Shown here: one piece after another, positions 53,153-61,565 of the stretch
Numbering within the stretch: the stretch's first letter is position 1
How the letters are laid out: each line of letters opens with the position of its first letter
Assembly: GCF_000092225.1 (NCBI RefSeq)
Contig: NC_014158.1
Span: 3,100,001 to 3,164,000 of the forward strand
DNA from: Tsukamurella paurometabola DSM 20162
GTDB lineage: Bacteria > Actinomycetota > Actinomycetes > Mycobacteriales > Mycobacteriaceae
Reading direction: 5' to 3'
DNA length: 64,000 bases
Notes under the pieces: generated by a model
What the model was told of the DNA's origin: nothing
Seen by the model: only the letters and a program-made list of their open reading frames with translations
Databases searched by the model: none
Program-made: the position numbers and the translations under genes

Positions 53153-54469
53153 GTGTCCGAGATCACCCGTGGCGGCGCGAAGCGCACCGCCAAGCTGGCG
53201 GGCCTGCCACTGGGTATGGCGGGCCGCACCGCGGTCGGTTGGGGTAAGCGGCTGGCCGGCGCCGATAAGGATGACGTGAACGCCGAACTGCAGGCCAAGG
53301 CCGCGGAACAGTTGTTCGCTGTGCTCGGCGAGCTCAAGGGCGGGGCGATGAAACTCGGCCAGGCGATGAGTGTGATGGAGGCCGCGGTCCCGCCGGAGTT
53401 CTCCGAGCCCTATCGCGAAGCCCTCGCCAAGCTGCAGAACGAGGCACCGCCCATGCCCGCGGCCACCGTGCACAAGGTGCTCAGCCAGCAACTGGGCACC
53501 GGATGGCGCGAGCGGTTCCAGTCCTTCGATGACACCGCGGCGGCGTCCGCCTCGATCGGCCAGGTGCACCGCGGTGTGTGGGGCGACGGGCGCGACGTGG
53601 CCGTGAAGGTGCAGTACCCGGGTGCCGACGAGGCGTTGCGTGCCGACCTCAAGGCGCTCGGCCGGCTCAGCTCGGTGATCAAGCCGCTGACCCCGGGCAC
53701 GGATATCAAATCTCTGGTGCAGGAGCTCACGGACCGCACCGAGGCCGAGCTGGACTACCGGTACGAGGCGACGAACCAGCGCAAATTCGCCAAAGCCTTC
53801 GACGGCGACCCGAACGTGCTGGTGCCCAAGGTGATCGCGAGCGCACCGAAGGTGATCATCAGCGAGTGGGTCACCGGTCGGCCGCTGCGGGACGTGATCG
53901 CGAACGGCACCCAGGCCGAACGTGACGATGCGGCCGCCAAGCTCACCGAGTTCGAAGTGAGCGCGCCGGCGCGCACCGGCCTGCTGCACGGCGATCCGCA
54001 TCCCGGCAACTTCATGATCGCGCCGGACGGCCGCCTGATCGCGCTGGATTTCGGTGCCGTCGCCGAGTACCCGGGCGGCATCCCGCCGGCCGTGGGACAG
54101 ATACTGCGCCTTGCCCGCGATGAGGACTACGACGCCCTGTTCCCGCTGCTGCGCAGTCAGGGTTTCATCCCGCCGCGGCTCGACCTGTCGCCGGAGGACA
54201 TCCGCAACTATCTCGCGCCGTATGTCGACCCGCTGCGATCGGAGAGCTTCCACTTCACCCGCAAATGGCTGATGCGGGTGGCGAACACGTCGACCGATGT
54301 GCGCAGCGAGCAGTTCCAGACGGGACGCAAATTGTCGCTGCCGACCGAGTACGTGATGCTGTTCCGGGTGCTCCTGGGGATGGTGGGCATCTGCTCGCAG
54401 ATGGAGGCGGAGGCGCCGTACCGCGGCATCGTCGAGCACTGGGTACCGCTACTCGACGACGAGGACTGA
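53153..54469 (+). CDS. ABC1/UbiB-family atypical kinase
   Basis: A 438-residue AarF/UbiB/COQ8-type kinase-like protein (Rv3197-like). The family N-terminal KxGQ motif is in GGAMKLGQAMSVMEAAVPPEF, the A-rich loop in AAASASIGQVHRGVW, the Lys in DVAVKVQYPG, the catalytic region in LLHGDPHPGNFMI, and the metal Asp in IALDFGAVAEYP. Relatives support quinone synthesis; in Mycobacteriales the copy next to whiB7 has been linked to macrolide resistance. It follows the Rv3196-like gene by 15 bp and ends 3 bp before a convergent acyl-CoA dehydrogenase. Confidence 0.9.
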   Translation: MSEITRGGAKRTAKLAGLPLGMAGRTAVGWGKRLAGADKDDVNAELQAKAAEQLFAVLGELKGGAMKLGQAMSVMEAAVPPEFSEPYREALAKLQNEAPPMPAATVHKVLSQQLGTGWRERFQSFDDTAAASASIGQVHRGVWGDGRDVAVKVQYPGADEALRADLKALGRLSSVIKPLTPGTDIKSLVQELTDRTEAELDYRYEATNQRKFAKAFDGDPNVLVPKVIASAPKVIISEWVTGRPLRDVIANGTQAERDDAAAKLTEFEVSAPARTGLLHGDPHPGNFMIAPDGRLIALDFGAVAEYPGGIPPAVGQILRLARDEDYDALFPLLRSQGFIPPRLDLSPEDIRNYLAPYVDPLRSESFHFTRKWLMRVANTSTDVRSEQFQTGRKLSLPTEYVMLFRVLLGMVGICSQMEAEAPYRGIVEHWVPLLDDED

Positions 54470-54472
54470 CGT

Positions 54473-55681
54473 CTAGACGAACGCTCCCCCACCGGTGATC
54501 TCGCGGCCGACGAGCAGCGACTGGATCTCGGCGGTGCCCTCATAGGTGACCAGGGCCTCCATATCGCAGAGGTGCCGCATCACGTGGAATTCGAGCGTGA
54601 TCCCGTTGCCGCCCAGCACGTCCCGGGCGAGGCGGCAGACGTGCCGAGCTTTGACGCTGCAGAAGTACTTGGCGAGCGCGGCCATGGTGTCGGTGACCGC
54701 ACCCTCGTCGAGCAGGCGCCCGAGGCGGATGCAGTACAGCTGCATCGCGGTGACCTCGCCGAGCATCTCGACCAACTTGGACTGCACCACCTGCGTGTTC
54801 GCGATGGGTTTGCCGAATTGCACACGCTTCTGCGCGTAATTGAGGGCGATCTCGTAGGCGGCGACGGCGTGGCCCGTGGACGCCCATGCCACCTGATTCC
54901 GGGTGCCCATCAGCACCTTCGAGACGTCCGGAAAACCGTTGCAGTTCACCAGTCGACGATCGTCGGGGATGCGCAGATCGTCGAGCACGATATCGGCGTT
55001 CTGCACCATGCGCAGTGACACCTTGCCGCCGATCTTGGTGGCGCGGTAGCCGGGATCGTCCTTCTCGACGACGAAGCCCTTCACTTTGCCGTCGGCGGTG
55101 TCGCGCGCGAAGACGATGATGATGTCGCACCAGACGGCATTACCTGGCCATCGCTTGGCGCCGTTGATCACCCAGTGGTCGCCGTCCCGGGTGGCGGTGG
55201 CTTCCAACGCGACCGAATCCGATCCATGGTTCGGTTCGGTGAGCGCGAAGGCACCGATCTTCTCCAGCCGAGCCATGGCGGGCAGCCATCGCTGACGTTG
55301 TTCCTCGGAGCCCAGGATGTAGATCGACTGCATGGCCAGGCCCACGTGCACACCGATGAACGTGCCGATGCTGCCGTCGATCCGACCGAGCTCGTACGAG
55401 ACCAGGCCCTGGCCCACGGCGGTCATGGGAGTGGTGCCGTATCCCTGCATCGTGTCACCGACGATCTCCAGTTCCCGCAGGCCCGGGAGGATTTCGAAGG
55501 GGAATTCGCCGCGCTCCCAGTAATCGTTGACGATGGGGAGCAACTCGCGCTCACCGAACTCGCGAACCTTGAGTAGCAGGGCCGCCTCATCGTCGGTGAT
55601 CAGCTCCCGCATGTGCAGGTAGTCGGTGCCGCGCGAGCGCGCGATCCCCTCCGCCAGGTCTTCGGTGGTCTTATCGGTCAT
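54473..55681 (-). CDS. Acyl-CoA dehydrogenase (glutaryl-CoA dehydrogenase-like)
   Basis: A 402-residue acyl-CoA dehydrogenase. Motifs are FALTEPNHGSDSVALEATATRDG for FAD and substrate, IGGKVSLRMVQNADIVLDDLR, YAQKRVQFGKPIANTQVVQSKLVEML, and a C terminus with MEALVTYEGTAEIQSLLVGREITG carrying the catalytic Glu. The TYEGT motif and overall pattern resemble glutaryl-CoA dehydrogenases, although the decarboxylating function is not certain. ATG 55681 follows GGAGG. It stands between the ABC1 gene and whiB7, a place with no gene in M. tuberculosis. Confidence 0.88.
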   Translation of the reverse strand: MTDKTTEDLAEGIARSRGTDYLHMRELITDDEAALLLKVREFGERELLPIVNDYWERGEFPFEILPGLRELEIVGDTMQGYGTTPMTAVGQGLVSYELGRIDGSIGTFIGVHVGLAMQSIYILGSEEQRQRWLPAMARLEKIGAFALTEPNHGSDSVALEATATRDGDHWVINGAKRWPGNAVWCDIIIVFARDTADGKVKGFVVEKDDPGYRATKIGGKVSLRMVQNADIVLDDLRIPDDRRLVNCNGFPDVSKVLMGTRNQVAWASTGHAVAAYEIALNYAQKRVQFGKPIANTQVVQSKLVEMLGEVTAMQLYCIRLGRLLDEGAVTDTMAALAKYFCSVKARHVCRLARDVLGGNGITLEFHVMRHLCDMEALVTYEGTAEIQSLLVGREITGGGAFV

Positions 55682-55797
55682 GACGCCTCCCGGAGTGTGA
55701 TTCAGATCACTATCAGCCTGGTTCACTCTGCCTTGCGAAAGCACATCGGACAAGGGGCGGAGGGTAGCGTCGGGGCCGCGCGCTCCCCGGAAACGAG

Positions 55798-55827
55798 TGA
55801 GCCCCGATCCTTTCGGATCGGGGCTCA
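55798..55827 (-). terminator. Terminator after whiB7
   Basis: A perfect 13-bp stem (55798-55810 with 55815-55827) with a 4-nt loop, 6 bp beyond the whiB7 stop; only a weak T-rich tail follows. Confidence 0.7.
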
Positions 55828-55833
55828 CTGCCG

Positions 55834-56133
55834 TCAGGCCGCATTCTTGCGCGGGCGGCCGCGGGGCCGCTTACGGGCGATCACGACGCCCTGATCGAAG
55901 ATCTGGCCTCCCCACACGCCCCAGGGCTCGGCGCGCTCGAGCGCGGCGGCCAGGCAGGCACGCTGAAGGGGGCAGGTCTCGCACAGTTGCTTGGCACGCT
56001 CGAGATCCGACGGGGTCTCGGCGAACCACAGATCGGGATCGCCTGCACGGCAAGGGATGCGGCTCTTGCCGGTGATGTTGATATTGATGGGTTCTACGGA
56101 GCAGACGGGTCTGTCATCCAGGATGGTCGGCAC
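55834..56133 (-). CDS. whiB7: WhiB7 iron-sulfur transcriptional regulator
   Basis: A 99-residue WhiB protein. The four Fe-S cysteines are C28, C51, C54 and C60 (CETCPLQRAC), followed by the sigma-contact turn EPWGVWGGQIF and a C-terminal AT-hook (RGRPRK, residues 91-96), which marks WhiB7. It binds the housekeeping sigma factor and AT-rich DNA next to -35 elements and turns on intrinsic antibiotic-resistance genes when ribosomes are inhibited. The GTG at 56133 has AAAGGTG upstream. Its leader of about 490 nt carries a uORF and a terminator hairpin. The location downstream of uvrD2 matches M. tuberculosis. Confidence 0.93.
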   Translation of the reverse strand: MPTILDDRPVCSVEPININITGKSRIPCRAGDPDLWFAETPSDLERAKQLCETCPLQRACLAAALERAEPWGVWGGQIFDQGVVIARKRPRGRPRKNAA

Positions 56134-56283
56134 TTCTGGTCACCTTTCCACCTGTTCGTTCAGGTGGCCTCGGTAGCGGCGCCTGGTGAGGCGCACGGGA
56201 TGTTCTCGGTCGAGTGCGCGAACCGTGTGGGGCGGTGGCCTGGCGAGAGACCCGACGGTGCGGGGCTGTTCAGGTACCGGGAA

Positions 56284-56317
56284 ACCACGGGTTCCGCGCG
56301 GCTGCGGGTCCCGTGGT
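56284..56317 (-). terminator. Attenuator hairpin in the whiB7 leader
   Basis: ACCACGGG (56284-56291) pairs with CCCGTGGT (56310-56317) around an 18-nt loop, and the minus strand continues with TTTC. It stands 26 bp after the uORF stop and 150 bp before whiB7, the place expected for the leader terminator. Confidence 0.6.
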
Positions 56318-56343
56318 GAATGTGAAGAAGGTGGGTCTGAGAC

Positions 56344-56547
56344 CTAACCTCGTCGCATATGACACACGGGGCGCTTGAGCGGTTCGTGATCGACGCCGTG
56401 AATCGGCTTCGCGCCGCGGAGACGCCACAGTCGGGGCGTCATCATCGCGGGCAGCGTGTAGGAGGCACCGTCACGAACCGCTGTTGCAGCGAACACTCCA
56501 CCCTTTGCTGCGGTGAACTGGTCTGCGTTGATTACTGCGTTGTTCAT
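56344..56547 (-). CDS. Leader uORF of whiB7
   Basis: A 67-codon ORF within the whiB7 leader, starting MNNAVINADQFTAAKGGVFA and ending in a basic, Arg/Pro-rich stretch. The start has a strong GAAAGGAGG 8 nt upstream. It is well placed to sense translation: stalling on it by ribosome inhibitors would change folding of the downstream hairpin and let transcription reach whiB7. It is longer than some mycobacterial uORFs. Its sequence was not recognised as a protein family. Confidence 0.65.
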   Translation of the reverse strand: MNNAVINADQFTAAKGGVFAATAVRDGASYTLPAMMTPRLWRLRGAKPIHGVDHEPLKRPVCHMRRG

Positions 56548-56632
56548 TTCGTTTGCCTCCTTTCGCGCGATGGTCAATCACGTTCCGGCGGCGAGGGTGT
56601 ACCTCGCGCGTCATCCCGTGCGGTCGAGATCC

Positions 56633-56670
56633 ACAGTATGCCGAAGAAAGATCGAGCACAAGTTATTTTT
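56633..56670 (-). promoter_or_regulatory. whiB7 promoter with AT-rich WhiB7-binding motif
   Basis: On the minus strand TTGTGC (-35, 56661-56656) and TACTGT (-10, 56638-56633) are 17 bp apart, and AAAAATAAC lies directly upstream of the -35 (56670-56662). An AT-rich run next to the -35 is the hallmark of WhiB7-dependent promoters, so autoregulation is predicted. Confidence 0.7.
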
Positions 56671-56702
56671 GACCTGCGGTTATCCGATTTTCTCGATCGG
56701 TT

Positions 56703-58796
56703 TCAGCCGTGCTCGGCGACGAGAGCCAGCACCTCGTCGCCATACTTCTCCGCCTTCGTCGCACCGATCCCGTTGATCCGCACCAATTGCGCACGGCTGC
56801 GCGGCTGGTGTTCGGCGATCGCGAAGAGGGTGGCGTTGGAAAAGATCGTGTACGGAGGGATCTGCTGGTCGCGCGCCTGCCCGGTGCGCCAGATCTTCAG
56901 CGCCTCGACCAACGCATCGTTGAGGTCGGACGGACAGTCGTCGCAGCGAGAGCGCAGCTTCTCCTCACGGGTGTCGAGGATGCCGCCACACACGCGGCAG
57001 ATATCAGAGGAGCGCCGCTTCCCCTTCGAGGGCCCCGAATCCGCCACGCGGGGACGGCCCGCATCGGCCTGCGCGGAAACCACATCGAGGAAGCGGGTGC
57101 GCTTGCGGGTCTTGCGGCCACCCTCGTTCCGCGCGAGCGCCCAAGACAGATGCAGGTGTTCGCGGGCGCGGGTGACGCCCACGTACAGCAGGCGGCGCTC
57201 CTCCTCGATCGGTTCGGGGTCTCCCTTGGCGATGGCCTGCGCGATCGGAACGGAGCCCTCGGTGAGACCGACGAGGAAGACCGCGTCCCATTCCAGGCCT
57301 TTCGCCGCGTGCAGCGAGGAAAGTGTCATGCCCTCCATGGTGGGCGGATGCTTGGCCTCGGCCCGCGCGCGCAGCTCACCGATGAGCTCGGCGAGGGTCA
57401 GGCCGGGTCGTTGTTTCGCGAGGTCGGCGGTCAGCTCGACCAGAGCGTTGAGGGCCTGCCACCGCTCGAGCGCACGGGCACCGTCGGGCGGCTCTGTGGT
57501 GCGCCCCAGCGGTTCGAGCGCACCTTCGACCATCGACATCAACTCGTCGCCCGAGATGCCGCCGAACTGCCCCGCGCGCGACATGAGTTCGCGGACGGCC
57601 TGCCCGATCTCGGGGCGTTCGAAGAAGGCGCTGCCGCCCCGCACCTGGTACGGGATGCCGGCCTCGGTGAGCGCGGCTTCGTGGACGGCCGATTGCGCGT
57701 TGATCCGGTACAGAATGGCGATCTCGCTGGCGGGTACGCCCGAGGCCATGAGTTCTCGGATGCGCTTGGCCACCAGCTTCGCCTCGGCAGGCTCGTCGTC
57801 GGCCTCGGCATAGATCGGGGACGGACCGTCGGGGCGCTGGCCGATGAGTTCGAGCCGAGTGCCCGCGACGCGGCCCTGTGCAGCGCCGATAACCTTGTTG
57901 GCCAGGGAGACCACCTGCGGGGTGGAGCGATAGTCGCGTTGCAGGCGGACGATCACCGCGTCCTCGAACCGGCGGGTAAAGTCGAGCAGGTAGTTCGGGG
58001 TGGCGCCGGTGAAGGAGTAGATGGTCTGATTCGCATCGCCGACCACGGTGAGATCGTCGCGGTCGCCCAGCCAGGCGTTGAGGAGCTGCTGCTGGAGCGG
58101 GGTGACGTCCTGGTACTCATCGACCACGAAGCTGCGGTAGCGGTCGCGGAACTCGTCGGCGACCACGGCGTTGTCCTCCAGGATCGCCGCGGTAACCAGG
58201 ATCAGATCGTCGAAGTCGAGGAGCCGGTTGCCGTCCTGGTCGGTCTTGCGGCGCTCGTACGCGGCGTAGACATCGGCGACGGTGCCGGGTGCCATCGGGG
58301 CGGTGCGGCCGGCCTGTTCGACGGCCTGCGCGTAGGTCTCGGGGGTGACCAGTGAGGCCTTCGCCCAATCGATCTCGGCGAGCAGGTCGCGCACGGTGTC
58401 GGTCTCGGGGCGCAGCTCGCAGTCGCGCGCGGCGCGGCCCACGATGGGGAACTTGTTGTCGAGCAACTCCCAGCGGGTGTCGCCCACTGCCCGCGGCCAG
58501 AAGTAGCGGAGCTGGCGCATCGCGGCGGCGTGGAAGGTGACGGCCTGGACACCCGGAGTCCCGTCGCCCCCGCCGATGCCCAGGCCGCGCAGCCGAGCCC
58601 GCATCTCCCCCGCGGCGCGGGAGGTGAAGGTGACGGCGAGAACCTGACCTGCCGCGACGTGGCCGGTGGAGACCTGGTGCGCGATGCGGTGGGTGATCGT
58701 GCGGGTCTTGCCCGTGCCGGCGCCCGCCAGCACGCAGACCGGTCCGCGCGGTGCGAGTACCGCTTCCTGCTGCTCCGGGTCCAGTGCTTCGATCAC
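56703..58796 (-). CDS. uvrD2: ATP-dependent DNA helicase UvrD2
   Basis: A 697-residue superfamily-1A helicase. Motif I is CVLAGAGTGKTRTITHR, motif II VVDEYQDVTPLQQQLL, motif IV RLQRDYRSTPQVV, and motifs V-VI are SLHAAKGLEWDAVFLVG and YVGVTRAREHLHLSWA. A tetracysteine zinc motif (CRVCGG...CDDCPSD) and a C-terminal HRDC domain (FAIAEHQPRSRAQLVRINGIG) mark the mycobacterial UvrD2 type, which is essential in M. tuberculosis. Start GTG 58796. It is directly upstream of the whiB7 promoter on the same strand. Confidence 0.93.
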   Translation of the reverse strand: MIEALDPEQQEAVLAPRGPVCVLAGAGTGKTRTITHRIAHQVSTGHVAAGQVLAVTFTSRAAGEMRARLRGLGIGGGDGTPGVQAVTFHAAAMRQLRYFWPRAVGDTRWELLDNKFPIVGRAARDCELRPETDTVRDLLAEIDWAKASLVTPETYAQAVEQAGRTAPMAPGTVADVYAAYERRKTDQDGNRLLDFDDLILVTAAILEDNAVVADEFRDRYRSFVVDEYQDVTPLQQQLLNAWLGDRDDLTVVGDANQTIYSFTGATPNYLLDFTRRFEDAVIVRLQRDYRSTPQVVSLANKVIGAAQGRVAGTRLELIGQRPDGPSPIYAEADDEPAEAKLVAKRIRELMASGVPASEIAILYRINAQSAVHEAALTEAGIPYQVRGGSAFFERPEIGQAVRELMSRAGQFGGISGDELMSMVEGALEPLGRTTEPPDGARALERWQALNALVELTADLAKQRPGLTLAELIGELRARAEAKHPPTMEGMTLSSLHAAKGLEWDAVFLVGLTEGSVPIAQAIAKGDPEPIEEERRLLYVGVTRAREHLHLSWALARNEGGRKTRKRTRFLDVVSAQADAGRPRVADSGPSKGKRRSSDICRVCGGILDTREEKLRSRCDDCPSDLNDALVEALKIWRTGQARDQQIPPYTIFSNATLFAIAEHQPRSRAQLVRINGIGATKAEKYGDEVLALVAEHG

Positions 58797-58842
58797 GGGG
58801 CCGAGTATTCCAGTCGGGTCCGACAGGTCGTGTTCGACGGGG

Positions 58843-59172
58843 TCACGCCTCCACGTTCTCCTGCCGACGGAACAGCAGACCCCACCAGTGTGCGAGCACG
58901 TATGCAGCCAGCGGCACTACGACGACGGTGCCGAGGCCCCCGACGATCCAGGCGAACGGCCCCGCCGCGGCGGCACCGCGGTCGGAGACGGTGGTGATGA
59001 GATCCATCGATGCATTAGTCGCGACGAAAAGGAGAAGGAAGGTGTACGCGTCGAGTCCGAACCAGTGCGCCACCTTTGCGATACCCAGCCAGATCACAAT
59101 CAGGGGACCCGCAACGCAGAGGAGCACGAGGGCGCCGACGAGTCCAGCCTTATGCTTCACCCATCCCCACAT
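58843..59172 (-). CDS. Small membrane protein, hypothetical
   Basis: A 109-residue protein with three predicted membrane helices (LVGALVLLCVAGPLIVIWLG; YTFLLLFVATNASMDL; FAWIVGGLGTVVVVPLAAYVL) and a Trp-rich start MWGWVKHKAG. No family was recognised. It lies 46 bp upstream of uvrD2 on the same strand and divergent from mrx1. ATG 59172 is chosen because upstream codons are not conserved-looking and lie in the divergent promoter. Confidence 0.7.
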   Translation of the reverse strand: MWGWVKHKAGLVGALVLLCVAGPLIVIWLGIAKVAHWFGLDAYTFLLLFVATNASMDLITTVSDRGAAAAGPFAWIVGGLGTVVVVPLAAYVLAHWWGLLFRRQENVEA

Positions 59173-59264
59173 GGTGTTCAGTGTGCCAAATCCAGCGATG
59201 TGATGCCCGGCGCAGCCGCCAGGCGCGGGGAAGAACTGCGAACCGTGCATGGTTGAGTAGCGGT

Positions 59265-59504
59265 ATGAGCCAATTGACCATGTACACCACCTCGTGGTGC
59301 GGATACTGCAACCGCCTCAAGACCGGCCTGAAGGCGAACGGCATCGAGTGGACCGAGATCAACATCGAGGAAGATCCGTCGGCCGCCGAGTTCGTGCAGG
59401 GCGTGAACGGCGGTAATCAGACGGTGCCGACGGTCAAGTACTCCGATGGCAGCACGGCCACCAACCCTTCGCTCGCCGACGTCAAGCGCAAGCTCGGAGT
59501 CTGA
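59265..59504 (+). CDS. mrx1: Mycoredoxin (glutaredoxin-like)
   Basis: A 79-residue glutaredoxin-fold protein with the CGYC active site (C12 and C15 in MYTTSWCGYCNRLKTGLK), a cis-Pro in NQTVPTVKYSDG, and the tail NPSLADVKRKLG. CGYC glutaredoxins next to uvrD2 and nudC are mycoredoxins, which remove mycothiol from mixed disulfides. The ATG at 59265 gives the known length. It faces a convergent hypothetical gene directly after its stop. Confidence 0.93.
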   Translation: MSQLTMYTTSWCGYCNRLKTGLKANGIEWTEINIEEDPSAAEFVQGVNGGNQTVPTVKYSDGSTATNPSLADVKRKLGV

Positions 59505-59819
59505 TCAGCCCGCCACTCGGGGTAGGAACGGATTGTGGTTGAGGGGACCGTTACGGACCTGCACCAGCATCGTTCCCTCGGGAACGTCCACCGTGATCGC
59601 GCGTTGAGAGATGCGGGGGCTCGCTCCCGATTGCCAACGCCTTCGCAGGAACGTGGTCACCGTGCGGTGACCCGCCACGACAGGGATGTCGATCGGCGCA
59701 CGCCACCTGGCGAGGTGCGGCACACCGTCGTCGAGCTGAACCCACGGACGGTACACAATCCGGACGAACCACGCGTTCACCCAGTGCGGGGCGAACGCGA
59801 TCCGCAGTGTCGCGGTCAT
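59505..59819 (-). CDS. Hypothetical protein
   Basis: A 104-residue protein beginning TATLRIAFAPHWVNAWFVRI. It has a beta-strand-rich pattern: WVQLDDGVPHLARWRAPIDIPVVAG, then RAITVDVPEGTMLVQVRNGP. No signal peptide or membrane helix is evident and no family was recognised. It lies 3 bp downstream of nudC on the same strand and is probably in its operon. Convergent with mrx1 without a gap. Confidence 0.7.
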   Translation of the reverse strand: MTATLRIAFAPHWVNAWFVRIVYRPWVQLDDGVPHLARWRAPIDIPVVAGHRTVTTFLRRRWQSGASPRISQRAITVDVPEGTMLVQVRNGPLNHNPFLPRVAG

Positions 59820-59822
59820 GCG

Positions 59823-60728
59823 CTAGTGCACTCCAGCCCAGGCCTCGACGATGGCGCGGGCGATGGAGATCGAATTAGGCAGGAGTAGAGGAGCATCGGG
59901 GGCATCGGTGCTCCAGTCCCCCGCCGCAAGGGCGTCACGAACCTCGCGACGGCTGAACCAGCGGGCCTCGGCGATCTCACCGTCGCGAAAGACCAGTTCG
60001 GCCTCGCGGTCGGCGCGAGCGGTGAACCCGAGCATGAGCGACCGTGGGAACGGCCACGGCTGGCTGGCGACGTAGGTGATCTCGTCGGCCGCGATGCCGA
60101 TCTCCTCGTACAGTTCCCGGGCAACGCACTGCTCCAGCGACTCCCCGGGCTCGACGAACCCGGCGAACAGCGAGAACAGTCGCTCCGGCCACTGCTGCTG
60201 GCGCCCCAGCAGCACCTGATCGGCGCCGTCGTGCACCAGCGTGATCATCGCGGCGTCGGTACGGGGAAACTCATCCCCGCCACCCTCGACCGTGCGCACC
60301 CATCCGGCCCGTCCAGGCACCGTTGCGCGGCCGTCGACCGGCGAGAAGACCGCCCCGGCATGCCAATTGAGAATCCCCAACGCCTCGGCGAGCAGGGCGG
60401 CGTCGACGGCGGACAGCAGGTGACCACGCATCCGCAGATCGGCGCCGTCGAACTTCTCGACGCGGAGCGCGAAGATCGGCGCGCCGTCGACCCTGCCGAG
60501 CAGCACCGCGTCGGCCGGCCGCTCGCCTGCGACCTCGTGGCCGCGGGCGAACACGAGTGCCGTGCCGTCGAGGTCGAACCGGCCGCGGGGATCGATGCGC
60601 AGTACTTTCGCGGTGGGCCAGGCCGCATCGAGAGCGGCCTCGTCGGCGCGGAGTTCGTCGGCGCGGTCGACGTGGTAGCGGGACAGGAGCGGGGGCACGG
60701 TCAAGCTGAGCTTCGCCACGCTCACCAT
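59823..60728 (-). CDS. nudC: NAD(+) diphosphatase NudC
   Basis: A 301-residue Nudix enzyme that hydrolyses NADH/NAD+ to NMN and AMP and can remove NAD caps from RNA. The Nudix box is GFVEPGESLEQCVARELYEE, followed by the NudC-specific SQPWPFPRSLM. The central zinc-ribbon positions (four Cys in E. coli) have no cysteines here (WHAGAVFSPVDGRATVPGRAGW), as I recall for mycobacterial NudC. ATG 60728 is divergent from the sulfurtransferase gene with 14 bp between starts. Confidence 0.92.
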   Translation of the reverse strand: MVSVAKLSLTVPPLLSRYHVDRADELRADEAALDAAWPTAKVLRIDPRGRFDLDGTALVFARGHEVAGERPADAVLLGRVDGAPIFALRVEKFDGADLRMRGHLLSAVDAALLAEALGILNWHAGAVFSPVDGRATVPGRAGWVRTVEGGGDEFPRTDAAMITLVHDGADQVLLGRQQQWPERLFSLFAGFVEPGESLEQCVARELYEEIGIAADEITYVASQPWPFPRSLMLGFTARADREAELVFRDGEIAEARWFSRREVRDALAAGDWSTDAPDAPLLLPNSISIARAIVEAWAGVH

Positions 60729-60742
60729 CGTAGGCTGTGGTC

Positions 60743-61561
60743 ATGATCGAGCCGATCGTGGACGCCGACTGGGTCCGGAACCATCGTGACCGAGTGATCC
60801 TCGCGGACGCCCGCTGCTACCTGGATGGGCGGTCCACGCGCGCCGCGTACGATTCCGGCCACCTCCCCGGAGCGGTGTACGTGGACCTCGACGCCTACCT
60901 CGCCGCCCCGCCCTCTCCCGCCGACGGCCGCCATCCGCTGCCGACGCCCGAAACCTTCGCGGAGGGCCTGTCCGCCGCAGGCATCGGCGACGGCGCCACC
61001 GTGGTCGCCTATGACGACGAGGGCGGCGTGATGGCCGCGCGTCTCGTCTGGTTGCTGCGCGCTCTCGGGGAGGATGCCGCGCTGCTCGACGGTCCGCCCG
61101 AGGCGGTGGCACCGCTCACCACCGAGGCTCCGCCGGCGCGGTTCGCCGCGTTCACGCCGCGTCCGTGGCCGGAAGCGAAGCTCGCTTCCATCGATGAGAC
61201 CGCCGCCGCAGCGGAATCCGGCGCTGCTCCGGTGATCGACGCCCGCCCCGCCGAGCGCTTCCGCGGGGACCTCGAACCGATCGACCCTCGCCCGGGGCAC
61301 ATTCCCGGTGCCCGGAACGTGCCGTGCCGCGAGAACCTGGACAACGGCCGCCTGCTTCGTGTTGACGCGCTGCGGGCACGCTTCACCGACGCCGGTCTCA
61401 CACCGGACGGCGAATACATCGCCTACTGCGGTTCGGGGGTGACTGCGTGCCACAACCTGGTGGTGGCAGAGCACGCCGGATTCACCGGCGGGAAGCTGTA
61501 TCCCGGCTCCTGGTCGCAGTATTCGGCCGACGGCTCCCGCCCCGCCGCCACCGAAGAGTGA
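60743..61561 (+). CDS. sseA: Thiosulfate/3-mercaptopyruvate sulfurtransferase (two rhodanese domains)
   Basis: A 272-residue protein with two rhodanese domains. The N-terminal one (VILADARCYLDGRSTRAAYDSGHLPGAV) is inactive; the second has the active-site loop with Cys in YCGSGVTACHNLVV, the CGSGVT type seen in mercaptopyruvate sulfurtransferases. It moves sulfur from 3-mercaptopyruvate or thiosulfate to an acceptor. ATG 60743 is preferred to a GTG two codons earlier. The gene symbol rests on similarity alone. Confidence 0.88.
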   Translation: MIEPIVDADWVRNHRDRVILADARCYLDGRSTRAAYDSGHLPGAVYVDLDAYLAAPPSPADGRHPLPTPETFAEGLSAAGIGDGATVVAYDDEGGVMAARLVWLLRALGEDAALLDGPPEAVAPLTTEAPPARFAAFTPRPWPEAKLASIDETAAAAESGAAPVIDARPAERFRGDLEPIDPRPGHIPGARNVPCRENLDNGRLLRVDALRARFTDAGLTPDGEYIAYCGSGVTACHNLVVAEHAGFTGGKLYPGSWSQYSADGSRPAATEE

Positions 61562-61565
61562 CCTC

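Noticed and set aside
52481-54439. A 652-codon minus-strand frame opposite the Rv3196-like and ABC1 genes
   Set aside because: It is a shadow of two well-supported plus-strand genes and has no recognisable motif.
58790-58840. A damage-promoter-like sequence (CTGTCGGAC...TACTCG) before uvrD2
   Set aside because: The spacer is 10 instead of 8 bp and the -10 lacks the final T, so it does not fit the PafBC motif.
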